A stretch of 64,000 nucleotides of DNA from Acidimicrobiales bacterium (GTDB lineage Bacteria; Actinomycetota; Acidimicrobiia; Acidimicrobiales; Aldehydirespiratoraceae), in assembly GCA_040219515.1 (NCBI GenBank), contig JAVJSI010000007.1, positions 186,001 through 250,000 on the forward strand. Reading direction: 5' to 3'. The notes below the pieces were generated by a model. It saw nothing but the letters and a program-made list of their open reading frames with translations. It made no database searches and was not told the DNA's origin. Made by a program: the position numbers and the translations under genes. Of the stretch, positions 25,031-32,896 are shown piece after piece (the stretch's first letter is position 1; each line of letters begins with the position of its first letter).

Positions 25031-27253
25031 TCAGGCTCGGCCGGCGGCCGCCTCGTCGGCCCGGTTGCGACCCGAGAGGCGGATCAATTCCTCGTGGAGT
25101 TCGAACCAGACGGTGTGATAGCTGTCCCGGAGCGGATGCGCGAACATCGCGAGGTCACCCGCTTCGAGGGCAGCGAGGGCCCGGGCGAGTCGATCGCCAT
25201 AGCGGGCGAGACGCGGTTCGAGGGCGGCGACCTCGGCGAGGAGCGGCATGATCTCGTGGTGGATCTCCGTTCGCAGACGCCCGATCACGGCGCGGTCGTA
25301 GGCGGCGTCGGTGTGATCATTGGGCACGGGCCCGCCACGCGCGTCACGGAGCTGCCAGGCGGTCACGACCTGCTTGCACGCGTCATTCAATGGGCGGAAG
25401 CGCTCGAGCAGGGGGTTCATCGCCGATGCCAGCCGCGCGCCGTCGGCGGCGAACCGAGCATCGACACGAGCCATCGCCTCGGGGAGCAGGCGGACGCGCC
25501 CCTGCGTCAGCTGCCGGGCTTCGCCGGTCTCCACCAACTCGGCGAGCACGGCGGCCACATCGCCGGTGGCGGCGCCGAGCGCGCCGGCCACCGCCGGGGC
25601 GTCCCCCATCCCCTTGATTCCCAGCACGCGTTCGACATCGATCCGGTCGACGGCCTCGAGGTCGGGACCTCGTCCCCAGCCGCGAATGACCGCCGCCTCG
25701 GGCACCTCGACACCGGTGGCGGTACCGCTGTCGAGACTTTGCTGGGCGCCGAGCCTCACCGTCCCGGCGGCGCCGTCGATGGTGACGACGGTGCCGTTCG
25801 GGATGAGGCGCGCACCGATCGTGATGCCGTCGGCCCCGACGTCGATCGCCTGCACTCCGACGACCGCCGGCACGCCCCACCCACGGGCTACGACCGCGGC
25901 ATGACTCACGATGCCTCCGAGCGACGTCACGATCCCCTTGGCCGCCGCCAGCCCGGCGATGTCCGACGGCGAGGTGTCGCGCCGGAACAGAATGATCGCG
26001 TCGCCGTTCGCCCCAGCCGCAACCGCCTCCTCGACATCGGTGCAGATCGCGCCGGAGGCCCGGCCCGGCGCGGCAGCGAGACCGCGAGCCAGCACCTCGG
26101 TCGACTCGCCTGCGGCGGTCGCGATCGTCGGTGGGGCCTCCATCACCGCGGCGACCCGCTCGAGCGCGGTCAGCCGGTCGAGCGGAAAGGCCGGGTCGTC
26201 GACCATGTCGATGGCGAGACGGAGTTCGGCCTCGGGGCTCCGCATGCCGCGCCGCACCTGGAGCAACCAGAGCGTGCCGTCCTCGACGGTGAACTCTACA
26301 TCGACCAGATCGGCGAGATCCCGTTCGAGTCGACCGACCATCACGTCGAGCTGTGCACCGAGCTCCGGCCAGCGATCGGCCAGCGCGCTGATGGGCTCGG
26401 TTGCGTGGGTGCCGGCGACCACCTCCTCACCCTGGGCGCCGACGAGGAAGTCGCCCACGATTCCCGGAGCGCCGGTCGAAGGATCACGCGAGAACACCAC
26501 ACCGCTGCCGGACCGATCGCCGAGGTTGCCGAAGCACATCACCTGCACCGTGACGGCGGTGCCCAGCCCTGCATCGATGTCCTCGACCTCGCGGTACACC
26601 CGAGCCCTGTCGGAATCCCAGGACGCGAAGGCTGCACCGATCGCGGCGCGAATCTGCGCCACTGGATCCTCGGGGATCTCGTGGCCCGCATCGGCCAGCG
26701 CCCCCCATAGCGAGCGGCTCGCCGCCGCCAGCGCATCCGGATCGAGCGACCGCCCGTCGTCGACGCCGAAGTGTTCGCGACACAGTTCGGCGAGTAGCCC
26801 GCGCGACGCGCCGAGCACGTCGGTCGCGTACGACTGGATGAACCGTCGGGCGGTGTCCCAACCGAAGCGGGCGTCGCCGGTGGCCCGTGACAACGCGGCG
26901 GCGACCGTGTCGTTCATGCCCACGTTGAGCACCGTGGCGAGCATTCCGGGCATCGAGACTGCGGCGCCCGATCGAACGCTCACCAGGAGTGGCCGGTCGG
27001 CGTCGCCGAACCGTCGATCGAGGGTCGCCTCGAGACCTTCGAGGCCCCTTGCGATGACCGCGTCGATCGCATCGGTCCATCCGTCGGTGAGCACCTCCTT
27101 GCCGAAAGCGGTCGTCAGCGTGAACCCGGGCGGCACGGGCAGTCCCAAGGCGGTCATGTGGGCCAGGGCCGCGCCCTTGCCGCCGAGGAGGGCCACCTGC
27201 GCCACGTCGTCGAGTGAGGCAGCCTCGGCAAGGCTGTAGATCCGTTCGCTCAT
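25031..27253 (-). CDS. PPDK-like phosphotransfer protein lacking the PEP-binding barrel
   Basis: Pyruvate phosphate dikinase normally has about 880 residues. This 740-aa protein keeps the ATP-grasp region (about 1-335: GGKGAAL, SVRSGAAVSMPGM, LQVRRG) and the swivelling His domain (about 390-505) with GGIVSHAAVVARGWGVPA, catalytic His451. The C-terminal PEP/pyruvate TIM barrel is absent. In its place is a winged-helix-like segment (about 540-600) and a helical domain ending DSYHTVWFELHEEL. The Thr two residues before His, phosphorylated by the PPDK regulatory protein in plants and bacteria, is Val here. It may phosphorylate or sense something other than pyruvate. A stand-alone copy of its C-terminal domain lies at 16847. 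Confidence 0.85.
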   Translation of the reverse strand: MSERIYSLAEAASLDDVAQVALLGGKGAALAHMTALGLPVPPGFTLTTAFGKEVLTDGWTDAIDAVIARGLEGLEATLDRRFGDADRPLLVSVRSGAAVSMPGMLATVLNVGMNDTVAAALSRATGDARFGWDTARRFIQSYATDVLGASRGLLAELCREHFGVDDGRSLDPDALAAASRSLWGALADAGHEIPEDPVAQIRAAIGAAFASWDSDRARVYREVEDIDAGLGTAVTVQVMCFGNLGDRSGSGVVFSRDPSTGAPGIVGDFLVGAQGEEVVAGTHATEPISALADRWPELGAQLDVMVGRLERDLADLVDVEFTVEDGTLWLLQVRRGMRSPEAELRLAIDMVDDPAFPLDRLTALERVAAVMEAPPTIATAAGESTEVLARGLAAAPGRASGAICTDVEEAVAAGANGDAIILFRRDTSPSDIAGLAAAKGIVTSLGGIVSHAAVVARGWGVPAVVGVQAIDVGADGITIGARLIPNGTVVTIDGAAGTVRLGAQQSLDSGTATGVEVPEAAVIRGWGRGPDLEAVDRIDVERVLGIKGMGDAPAVAGALGAATGDVAAVLAELVETGEARQLTQGRVRLLPEAMARVDARFAADGARLASAMNPLLERFRPLNDACKQVVTAWQLRDARGGPVPNDHTDAAYDRAVIGRLRTEIHHEIMPLLAEVAALEPRLARYGDRLARALAALEAGDLAMFAHPLRDSYHTVWFELHEELIRLSGRNRADEAAAGRA

Positions 27254-27257
27254 CGTC

Positions 27258-27758
27258 CTAGTTCAACGTCCAGCCGCCCGTGTCGTCGAGCAACCGCACC
27301 ACGAAGTCGATGGGGTCGGCGTCCCGCCGGGCGACGCAGGCCAGTTCGGTGCCGGCCTCGGCGATCACCACTGCTCGGTCACACGCCACTGTGGGTGGCT
27401 CGATCCCGAGATCCGTGGCGAGCCGCGCCGCGAGTTGGTCGGCAGCCTCGGCCACGACGAACAGGGTCTCGCGAACCGTGGCAGTTGTCGCGGCCTGACC
27501 CTCGATCGCCTCGTCGACCGCCACGTCGACCGTGACGGACGCGCCATCGAGCATCGCCGTGCAGGCGACGGCCTGCGCGACCACCTCGACGTCGAGTCCC
27601 GGGCAGTCGACGTCGGTCACCAGGGCAGGGTCGTCGGGCCAGACCGCCGCCGGCAACGAGGCCTCGAGCGAGCCCGCTTCGAGCGTCGGCGGGGCGGGCT
27701 CGGCGCAGGACGCAAACGTCACCACGGCGAACACGACGGCGATCAGGCGGCGAGCCAC
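27258..27758 (-). CDS. DUF4333-type lipoprotein
   Basis: This 166-aa lipoprotein has lipobox FASC (GTG start, MARRLIAVVF) and two cysteine-bearing repeats. The first runs from VDCPGLDVEV to VACTAML, and the second from VACDRAVVI to ELACVAR. This C-to-C pairing with a downstream beta strand is the pattern of DUF4333 proteins in Actinobacteria, whose role is unknown. The start overlaps the end of yhhN by 16 nt, and only 4 bp separate its stop from the PPDK-like gene, suggesting one operon. Confidence 0.8.
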   Translation of the reverse strand: MARRLIAVVFAVVTFASCAEPAPPTLEAGSLEASLPAAVWPDDPALVTDVDCPGLDVEVVAQAVACTAMLDGASVTVDVAVDEAIEGQAATTATVRETLFVVAEAADQLAARLATDLGIEPPTVACDRAVVIAEAGTELACVARRDADPIDFVVRLLDDTGGWTLN

Positions 27759-28387
27759 AGCACCAGCCCGACCTGGCCCAGGTGGTAGGTGACGTGCACC
27801 AATACCCGGCCGCCGGGCGCCGGCCCGACGAAGCGTCCCCACCCCAGAAGTGCATCGGAGACGACGAACAGCGCACCGCCGATGCCGGTGACCAGCACCG
27901 CCGTCCCGGCGGCGACGACACCCATGGAGCTCACCACCACGATGTACGCGACGACCGCGATCGTGATGAAGGCGCCGTGGGGTCGCACGGCGCCGAGAAG
28001 CCGGGGGACCACACCGAAACCGAGCGCCACGATCATCAACGCGGCGACGAGGCCCGGGCCGATCGTGAAGTCGGGCGCGAGGGCCAGGATGTAGAGCACA
28101 TGCGCCAGCAGGAACGCCGCCAGCCCCGCCTCGAAGCGCGCGTCGGGGGTCATCAGGACGACGTCGCCGACCAGTGAGGCGCCCAGCGCCGCGATGATGA
28201 TGCCTCGTTCGACGTTGCTGGCACCGCCGGGGTCGATCTCGATCGCCAGCGCGACACCGATCAGGCAGATGATGACCGCCGGCTTGGCCAGGAACTCGAC
28301 GCCGAGCCGGTCGGTCGCCACCGACCACCAGTCGATCATGGCCGCGACGGCGGCGATCGCGAGCACGAACGCCACCGTGGTCGTCAC
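27743..28387 (-). CDS. YhhN/TMEM86 family membrane protein (lysoplasmalogenase-like)
   Basis: The 214-aa protein is almost entirely hydrophobic, with about eight membrane helices, and carries the family features FLAKPAVIICL, GDVVLM and VVSDALLGWGRF. Eukaryotic TMEM86B hydrolyses the vinyl-ether bond of lysoplasmalogens; the bacterial role is less sure. The GTG at 28387 (MTTTVAFVLAI) is the more likely start, 7 bp after the reductase stop. The gene belongs to a tight same-strand run from ferredoxin to the PPDK-like protein. Confidence 0.87.
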   Translation of the reverse strand: MTTTVAFVLAIAAVAAMIDWWSVATDRLGVEFLAKPAVIICLIGVALAIEIDPGGASNVERGIIIAALGASLVGDVVLMTPDARFEAGLAAFLLAHVLYILALAPDFTIGPGLVAALMIVALGFGVVPRLLGAVRPHGAFITIAVVAYIVVVSSMGVVAAGTAVLVTGIGGALFVVSDALLGWGRFVGPAPGGRVLVHVTYHLGQVGLVLWLAA

Positions 28388-28394
28388 GGCAGGC

Positions 28395-29603
28395 TCAGAG
28401 GTCGGCGGCGAGGGCGTCGGCGAACGACACACCGTCCTGGATCAGCGTCTTGTACTGCATGACGTGGCGGGGGCGGTTGAACCCGAGCACGCCGACGAGC
28501 CGGCCGGCCCGACCGTAGAGGGCGGCGAAACGGCGCTCCTCGACGCTGCCGGTGACGATCTGTATCTCGTCGTCGGGCCGTATACGGCCGGCGAGCTGGA
28601 TCTTGCGGTCGTACTGGTCGGACCAGAACCACGGGACCGGGGTGAACGGCTCGGCATCTTCGTCCGACTGGAGCAGTCGCCGAGCGGCGTGACCGCCCTG
28701 TTCGACCGCGTTGTCCCAGTGCTCGACCCGCATGATCTCGTCGAAGCGGGCGTTGGGCCAGCGGGCCACGTCGCCCGCGGCGGTGACACCAGGGGCCGCG
28801 AGGCAGGTGGCATCGCACACGACGCCGTTGTCGAGCTCGAGGCCCGATCCCTCGAGCCATTCGGTGTTCGGGATGACGCCGATCCCCACCACGACCACCT
28901 CGGCCTCGATGACCGAGCCGTCGGAGAGTCGGACGCGTTCGACATTGCCGTCGGGGCCGGCCTCGACCGCGTCCACGCCGACACCCAGGCGGAGATCGAC
29001 GCCCTGGTCGCGGTGCACATCGGCGCAGACGGCGCCCATCTCGTCGCCGAGCACGCGGCCGAGCGGTTGCGGCAGCGCTTCGACCAATGACACCTCGAGG
29101 CCGCGGGCGCGAGCGGTGGCCGCCACCTCGGCGCCGATGAACCCGGCGCCCACGACCACGACCCGCGACGGGCCGGCATCGAAGGCGGCGCGCAGGGCCA
29201 GCGAGTCGTCGAGACTTCGGAGGACGAACACGCCGTCGATCCCCTCGGTGCCCGGCAGCGTGCGGCAGCGAGCACCGGTGGCGATGAGCAGGCCGTCGAC
29301 CTCGAGGTCGTCATCGTCGGAGAGACCGAGACGCCGAGTCGCGAGATCGAACCCGGTCGCCCGAACCCCGAGGCGGAAGTCGAGGTCGAACTCGTCGAGC
29401 TTCTCGGGTTTGGTCAGCGCGAGCCGGTCGGTCTCCCACTCCCCGGCCAGGAACTGCTTCGACAACGGTGGACGATCGTAGGGCGCGTGCGGCTCGTCGC
29501 CGATCAGCGTGATCGGTCCGTCGAAATCCTGTCGGCGAAGCGACTCCGCGGCACGCAAGCCGGCCAGCGACGCGCCGACGATCGTGATGGAGCGACGGTT
29601 CAC
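28395..29603 (-). CDS. FAD-dependent ferredoxin reductase
   Basis: This 402-aa enzyme has an N-terminal FAD site (TIVGASLAGLRAAESL), a second Rossmann motif for NAD(P)H (VVVGAGFIGAEVAATA), the GDVARW FAD-contact motif and a reductase dimerisation-type C-terminus. It is of the rubredoxin/putidaredoxin reductase type that feeds electrons to a ferredoxin. The GTG start overlaps the stop of the ferredoxin gene (GTGA), so the two are made together. No cytochrome P450 or oxygenase partner is encoded in the window. Confidence 0.93.
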   Translation of the reverse strand: MNRRSITIVGASLAGLRAAESLRRQDFDGPITLIGDEPHAPYDRPPLSKQFLAGEWETDRLALTKPEKLDEFDLDFRLGVRATGFDLATRRLGLSDDDDLEVDGLLIATGARCRTLPGTEGIDGVFVLRSLDDSLALRAAFDAGPSRVVVVGAGFIGAEVAATARARGLEVSLVEALPQPLGRVLGDEMGAVCADVHRDQGVDLRLGVGVDAVEAGPDGNVERVRLSDGSVIEAEVVVVGIGVIPNTEWLEGSGLELDNGVVCDATCLAAPGVTAAGDVARWPNARFDEIMRVEHWDNAVEQGGHAARRLLQSDEDAEPFTPVPWFWSDQYDRKIQLAGRIRPDDEIQIVTGSVEERRFAALYGRAGRLVGVLGFNRPRHVMQYKTLIQDGVSFADALAADL

Positions 29604-29791
29604 TCCGCGATGGAGATGGCCTGCTTCGGGCAGCGCTGGACGCACTCCTCGAGGGCCTCGCGCCGATCCTCGCCGGGCTCTTCGTTGAGCACGTAGAGGA
29701 AGTCGTCATCGCGGACCTCGAAGAGATCGGGCGCGATCTGCATGCAGATGGCGTTGCTCTCGCAGAGGTCATAGTCGACAACGATCTTCAT
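29600..29791 (-). CDS. Small P450-type ferredoxin
   Basis: The 63-aa protein has Cys10 and Cys16 in CESNAIC, then a C-terminal CVQRCPKQAI. This is the CX5C...CP spacing of single-cluster ferredoxins that serve bacterial P450s, in which the residue between the first two cysteines (here Asn13) varies and a [3Fe-4S] or [4Fe-4S] cluster forms. I start at ATG 29791 because AGG lies 8 nt upstream; ATG 29797 is possible. It is coupled to the reductase gene that follows. Confidence 0.92.
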   Translation of the reverse strand: MKIVVDYDLCESNAICMQIAPDLFEVRDDDFLYVLNEEPGEDRREALEECVQRCPKQAISIAE

Positions 29792-29887
29792 GTGCATCAC
29801 CTTTCGTGCCAACGGCATCGGCTCGTGAACCCATCATGCCCCACCCGCCCACGCGGTGCGAACCTCTGCTCCCGACTTCCCCGTGCG

Positions 29888-30841
29888 CTACCTCAGTGAC
29901 GGGGAGTAGTCCGCACCGGTGAGTTCGACCGACACATCCCAGAGCCGGGCGGCATCGGCGGCATTGCGGGCCCGGGCGGTTCGCCCGACCTTCTTCGGCT
30001 GCCCCTTCATCTCCCCGAGCCCATCGGGGCCGTAGTAGTCGTTGCCCTCCACCCCCGGGGCCACCGCCGCGTGGAGCTGTGGCAACGCCCCCGCAGACGC
30101 CGGTTGCGATAAGAGCGGCTCGGCGATCGGGCGAGTGGCCTGCATCAGGAAGTTGAAAACTCCCCGCCCCGTGCTCTTCTCGGCCAGCTCCGTGCGCGAG
30201 CCGCCGGGGTGCGCAGCGACCGCGATCGTGGGTGCGCCGGCCTCGGTCAGCCGTCGTTGCAGTTCACTGGTGAACAGGAGGTTGGCGAGCTTGCTCTGGA
30301 AGTAGGCGGCCCAGGGACGGTACTTCCTCACGGCCATGAGGTCGTCGAAGTTCATCTTCCCCATGCGATGGCCGTTGCTGCTCACGTTGACGACCCTGGT
30401 CCCGTCGCCGGTGCCGATGAGTGCGGGCAGAAGAAGCGCAGTGAGCGCGAAGTGGCCGAGGTGGTTGACCCCGAACTGCGCCTCGAAGCCCTGCGCCGTC
30501 GTCGCGTGGGGCGTCGCCATGATGCCGGCGTTGTTGACGAGGACGTCCAGCCGCTCGTGCGTGGCGAGGAACTGCGCGGCGGAACCGGCGATCGAGTCGA
30601 GGTCGGCCATGTCGGTCAGCAGGACCTCGACGGAGCCCGACGGCGAACACTCGTCGATTTCCGTCGCGGCTGCCTCGGCCCGACCCGGATCACGACATGC
30701 CATGACCACGTGGGCGCCGTGCTCGGCCAGCGCTCGGGCCGTCTCGAAGCCGAGCCCGCTGTTGGCCCCGGTGACGAGCACGATCCTGCCGGCCTGATCG
30801 GGGATGTCGGCTTCGGTCCACGCGTCCATGTCCGCCATCAT
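29888..30841 (-). CDS. Short-chain dehydrogenase/reductase, retinol dehydrogenase-like
   Basis: This 317-aa oxidoreductase has the cofactor motif VTGANSGLGFETA, VNNAGIM, the catalytic Ser region VNVSSNGH and the active-site AYFQSKLA (YxxxK). The length and long C-terminal part match retinol-dehydrogenase-like SDRs that act on hydrophobic alcohols or ketones. The ATG at 30841 has GGAA 7 nt upstream. It lies only 43 bp from the divergent phosphotransferase gene and upstream of the ferredoxin pair. Confidence 0.92.
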   Translation of the reverse strand: MMADMDAWTEADIPDQAGRIVLVTGANSGLGFETARALAEHGAHVVMACRDPGRAEAAATEIDECSPSGSVEVLLTDMADLDSIAGSAAQFLATHERLDVLVNNAGIMATPHATTAQGFEAQFGVNHLGHFALTALLLPALIGTGDGTRVVNVSSNGHRMGKMNFDDLMAVRKYRPWAAYFQSKLANLLFTSELQRRLTEAGAPTIAVAAHPGGSRTELAEKSTGRGVFNFLMQATRPIAEPLLSQPASAGALPQLHAAVAPGVEGNDYYGPDGLGEMKGQPKKVGRTARARNAADAARLWDVSVELTGADYSPSLR

Positions 30842-30884
30842 GGCCAATTTCCGACGATGATTCCGGCTGTCCTAGGTTGTCGCC

Positions 30885-32033
30885 GTGAGCGAACCATCCG
30901 AATCAACTGACGACGTCAGCAGCGCCCCGAAGTTCCACACCGACCGAAGCCACTACATTGCGGCCTTCGAGCGCTGGTTCGCCGCGCGCTATCCGGCGAG
31001 AGGGGACCTCACGGTCACCGACATCGACATCCCGGTGTCGACGGGGTTCTCCAACGAGACCGTCTTTCTCAATCTCTCGTGGACCGAGGGCGGCGAGTCC
31101 CATGAGCGGCGCCACGTCGCTCGGATCGAGCCCACCTCCGGTGCGCTCTTCCCCGCGCAGACCGACCAGTGCGCGGTGTCGGTCGAGGTGCAGCACCGAG
31201 CCATGGAGACGGTGGGCGCGAACTGCGATGCGCCGGTGCCGGAACTCCTCGGCTACGAGGCCGATCCATCGTTCATCGGTCAACCCTTCTTCGTGATGGG
31301 GTTCACCGAAGGCCGGATTCCCGCCGACACTCCGCGCTACTCGGAGGAGGGATTCCTCGTCGACGAGGCGACACCGGAAGAACGCCACCGGATGGTCGAG
31401 TCCGGCCTCACCGCCATGGGCCAGATCCACAACATCGACTGGCGCACGGCCGACCTCGACTGGCTCGACACCAGTGGCACCGGCGAGCCGTCCACGAGAG
31501 TACAGCTCGATCTCTACCGGAACTCGACGCTGGCACAACTCGACGGCCGCGAGCATCCGGTGCTCGATGCGGCGTTCGACTGGCTCTACGCCAACGATCC
31601 CCATGACGACCGCATCGGTCTCGCGTGGGGCGACTCACGTCTCGGCAACGTGATCTGGCAGGACTACCAGCCGGCGGCCGTCGTCGACTGGGAGGCCTGC
31701 GCGCTCTCCCCCACCGAAGCCGATGTCGGCTGGTGGCTGATGTTCGACCGGATGTCCTTCGACGAGCCGGGGGTCGCCCGCATGGAAGGCTTTCCGACCC
31801 GCGAGGAGATGATCGAGATCTACGAGCGGGTGTCGGGCCGCGAGGTTCGCAACCCGCACTACTGGGAGGTGTTCGCGGTGATGCGGTTCTGCGCGATCTT
31901 CGTCCCGCTCGCCGACCGCATGGTGGCGGGCGGACTCGTGCCGGCCGAGATCAACATGCCCGTCGCCAACATGGTCACCCAGTCGCTGGCCACGCTGCTC
32001 GACATCGAGAACCCCACGCCGAGCCCGTTCTGA
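30885..32033 (+). CDS. Phosphotransferase family protein (APH/ACAD10-like kinase fold)
   Basis: The 382-aa protein has a kinase-like fold. An N-lobe with ETVFLNLSW and HVARIEP is followed by the catalytic loop LAWGDSRLGNVIW (His replaced by Trp in HGD) and the metal site VVDWEACALS. Such proteins often sit beside acyl-CoA and sterol-degradation genes, where they may phosphorylate hydroxyacyl substrates. Aminoglycoside resistance is unlikely from context. The start is GTG. The gene is isolated on the plus strand between two minus-strand runs. Confidence 0.87.
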   Translation: MSEPSESTDDVSSAPKFHTDRSHYIAAFERWFAARYPARGDLTVTDIDIPVSTGFSNETVFLNLSWTEGGESHERRHVARIEPTSGALFPAQTDQCAVSVEVQHRAMETVGANCDAPVPELLGYEADPSFIGQPFFVMGFTEGRIPADTPRYSEEGFLVDEATPEERHRMVESGLTAMGQIHNIDWRTADLDWLDTSGTGEPSTRVQLDLYRNSTLAQLDGREHPVLDAAFDWLYANDPHDDRIGLAWGDSRLGNVIWQDYQPAAVVDWEACALSPTEADVGWWLMFDRMSFDEPGVARMEGFPTREEMIEIYERVSGREVRNPHYWEVFAVMRFCAIFVPLADRMVAGGLVPAEINMPVANMVTQSLATLLDIENPTPSPF

Positions 32034-32053
32034 CATCGGCGAGCGGGTGACCC

Positions 32054-32896
32054 TCAGCTGGACGCAGCCATGACCTCGGCGTAGCGGTCGAGCAACGGGA
32101 TCAACACGTCGGCACCCGCCGGGGGCAGGCCGAAGACGAAGCGGTCGACGCCGGCGTCCTCGTGACGCTTCACCTCGTCGGCGTCAGGCGGCGCGGCGTA
32201 GAGCGTCAACTCGATCTCGTCGACCTCACGATCGTTCTTCGCGCATTCCTCGGCGAGCACGTCGAGTTCGTCGAGCATCGAGCCACGACCGTGGATCGGC
32301 ATCCAACCGTCGCCGTAGCGGGCGGCGCGGCGAGGACCCCACGGCGAGGCACCGCCGACATGGATCGGCGGATGCGGGCTCTGGACCGGTTTGGGCTTCG
32401 ACCAGATCGGGTCGAAGTCGACCATGTCGCCGTGGTACTCGGCCGGATCGTCAGCCCAGATGGCCTTCATGGCCTCGATGCGTTCACGCATCAGCTTCCA
32501 GCGGGACGAGAACTCCCCACCGTGGTTCTCCATCTCCTCGGCGTTCCAACCGCCGCCGACGCCGAGGATGAAGCGCCCGCCCGAGACGTGGTCGATCGAC
32601 GCCACCTGTTTGGCCAGCGTGATCGGGTGGTGCTGTGGCACCAGCGTGATGCCGGTGGCGAGCTTCAGCGTGCTGGTGGATGCGGCCGCCGCGGTGAGCG
32701 CGACGAAGGGGTCGAGCGTCTCGAAGTACATCTGTGGCAACTCGGGGCCACCCGGCCACGGGCTCCTCCGACTCGCGGGGATGTGCGTGTGTTCGGCGAC
32801 CCACAAGGACTCGAATCCGCGATCCTCGAGCGCGGCACCGAGCGCTCCCATGGGCATGGCGTCGGCGGTCGGGAAGATCGTGGCCCCGAAACGCAT
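32054..32896 (-). CDS. LLM-class (luciferase-like) F420-dependent oxidoreductase
   Basis: The 280-aa TIM-barrel protein begins MRFGATIFPT and carries ESLWVAEHTHIP, a region typical of F420-dependent LLM enzymes such as those of mycobacteria, and KLATGITLVPQHHP. The cofactor (F420 or FMN) is inferred. ATG 32896 overlaps the smc stop by 1 nt (TGATG), so it is translated after smc. The substrate is unknown. Confidence 0.88.
   Translation of the reverse strand: MRFGATIFPTADAMPMGALGAALEDRGFESLWVAEHTHIPASRRSPWPGGPELPQMYFETLDPFVALTAAAASTSTLKLATGITLVPQHHPITLAKQVASIDHVSGGRFILGVGGGWNAEEMENHGGEFSSRWKLMRERIEAMKAIWADDPAEYHGDMVDFDPIWSKPKPVQSPHPPIHVGGASPWGPRRAARYGDGWMPIHGRGSMLDELDVLAEECAKNDREVDEIELTLYAAPPDADEVKRHEDAGVDRFVFGLPPAGADVLIPLLDRYAEVMAASS

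Noticed and set aside
25031-27253. Ordinary full-length pyruvate phosphate dikinase.
   Set aside because: The PEP/pyruvate barrel is missing and replaced by another domain; length is about 140 residues short.
30885-32033. Aminoglycoside resistance kinase.
   Set aside because: The catalytic His of HGD is Trp and the context is lipid metabolism, so a resistance role is unsupported.
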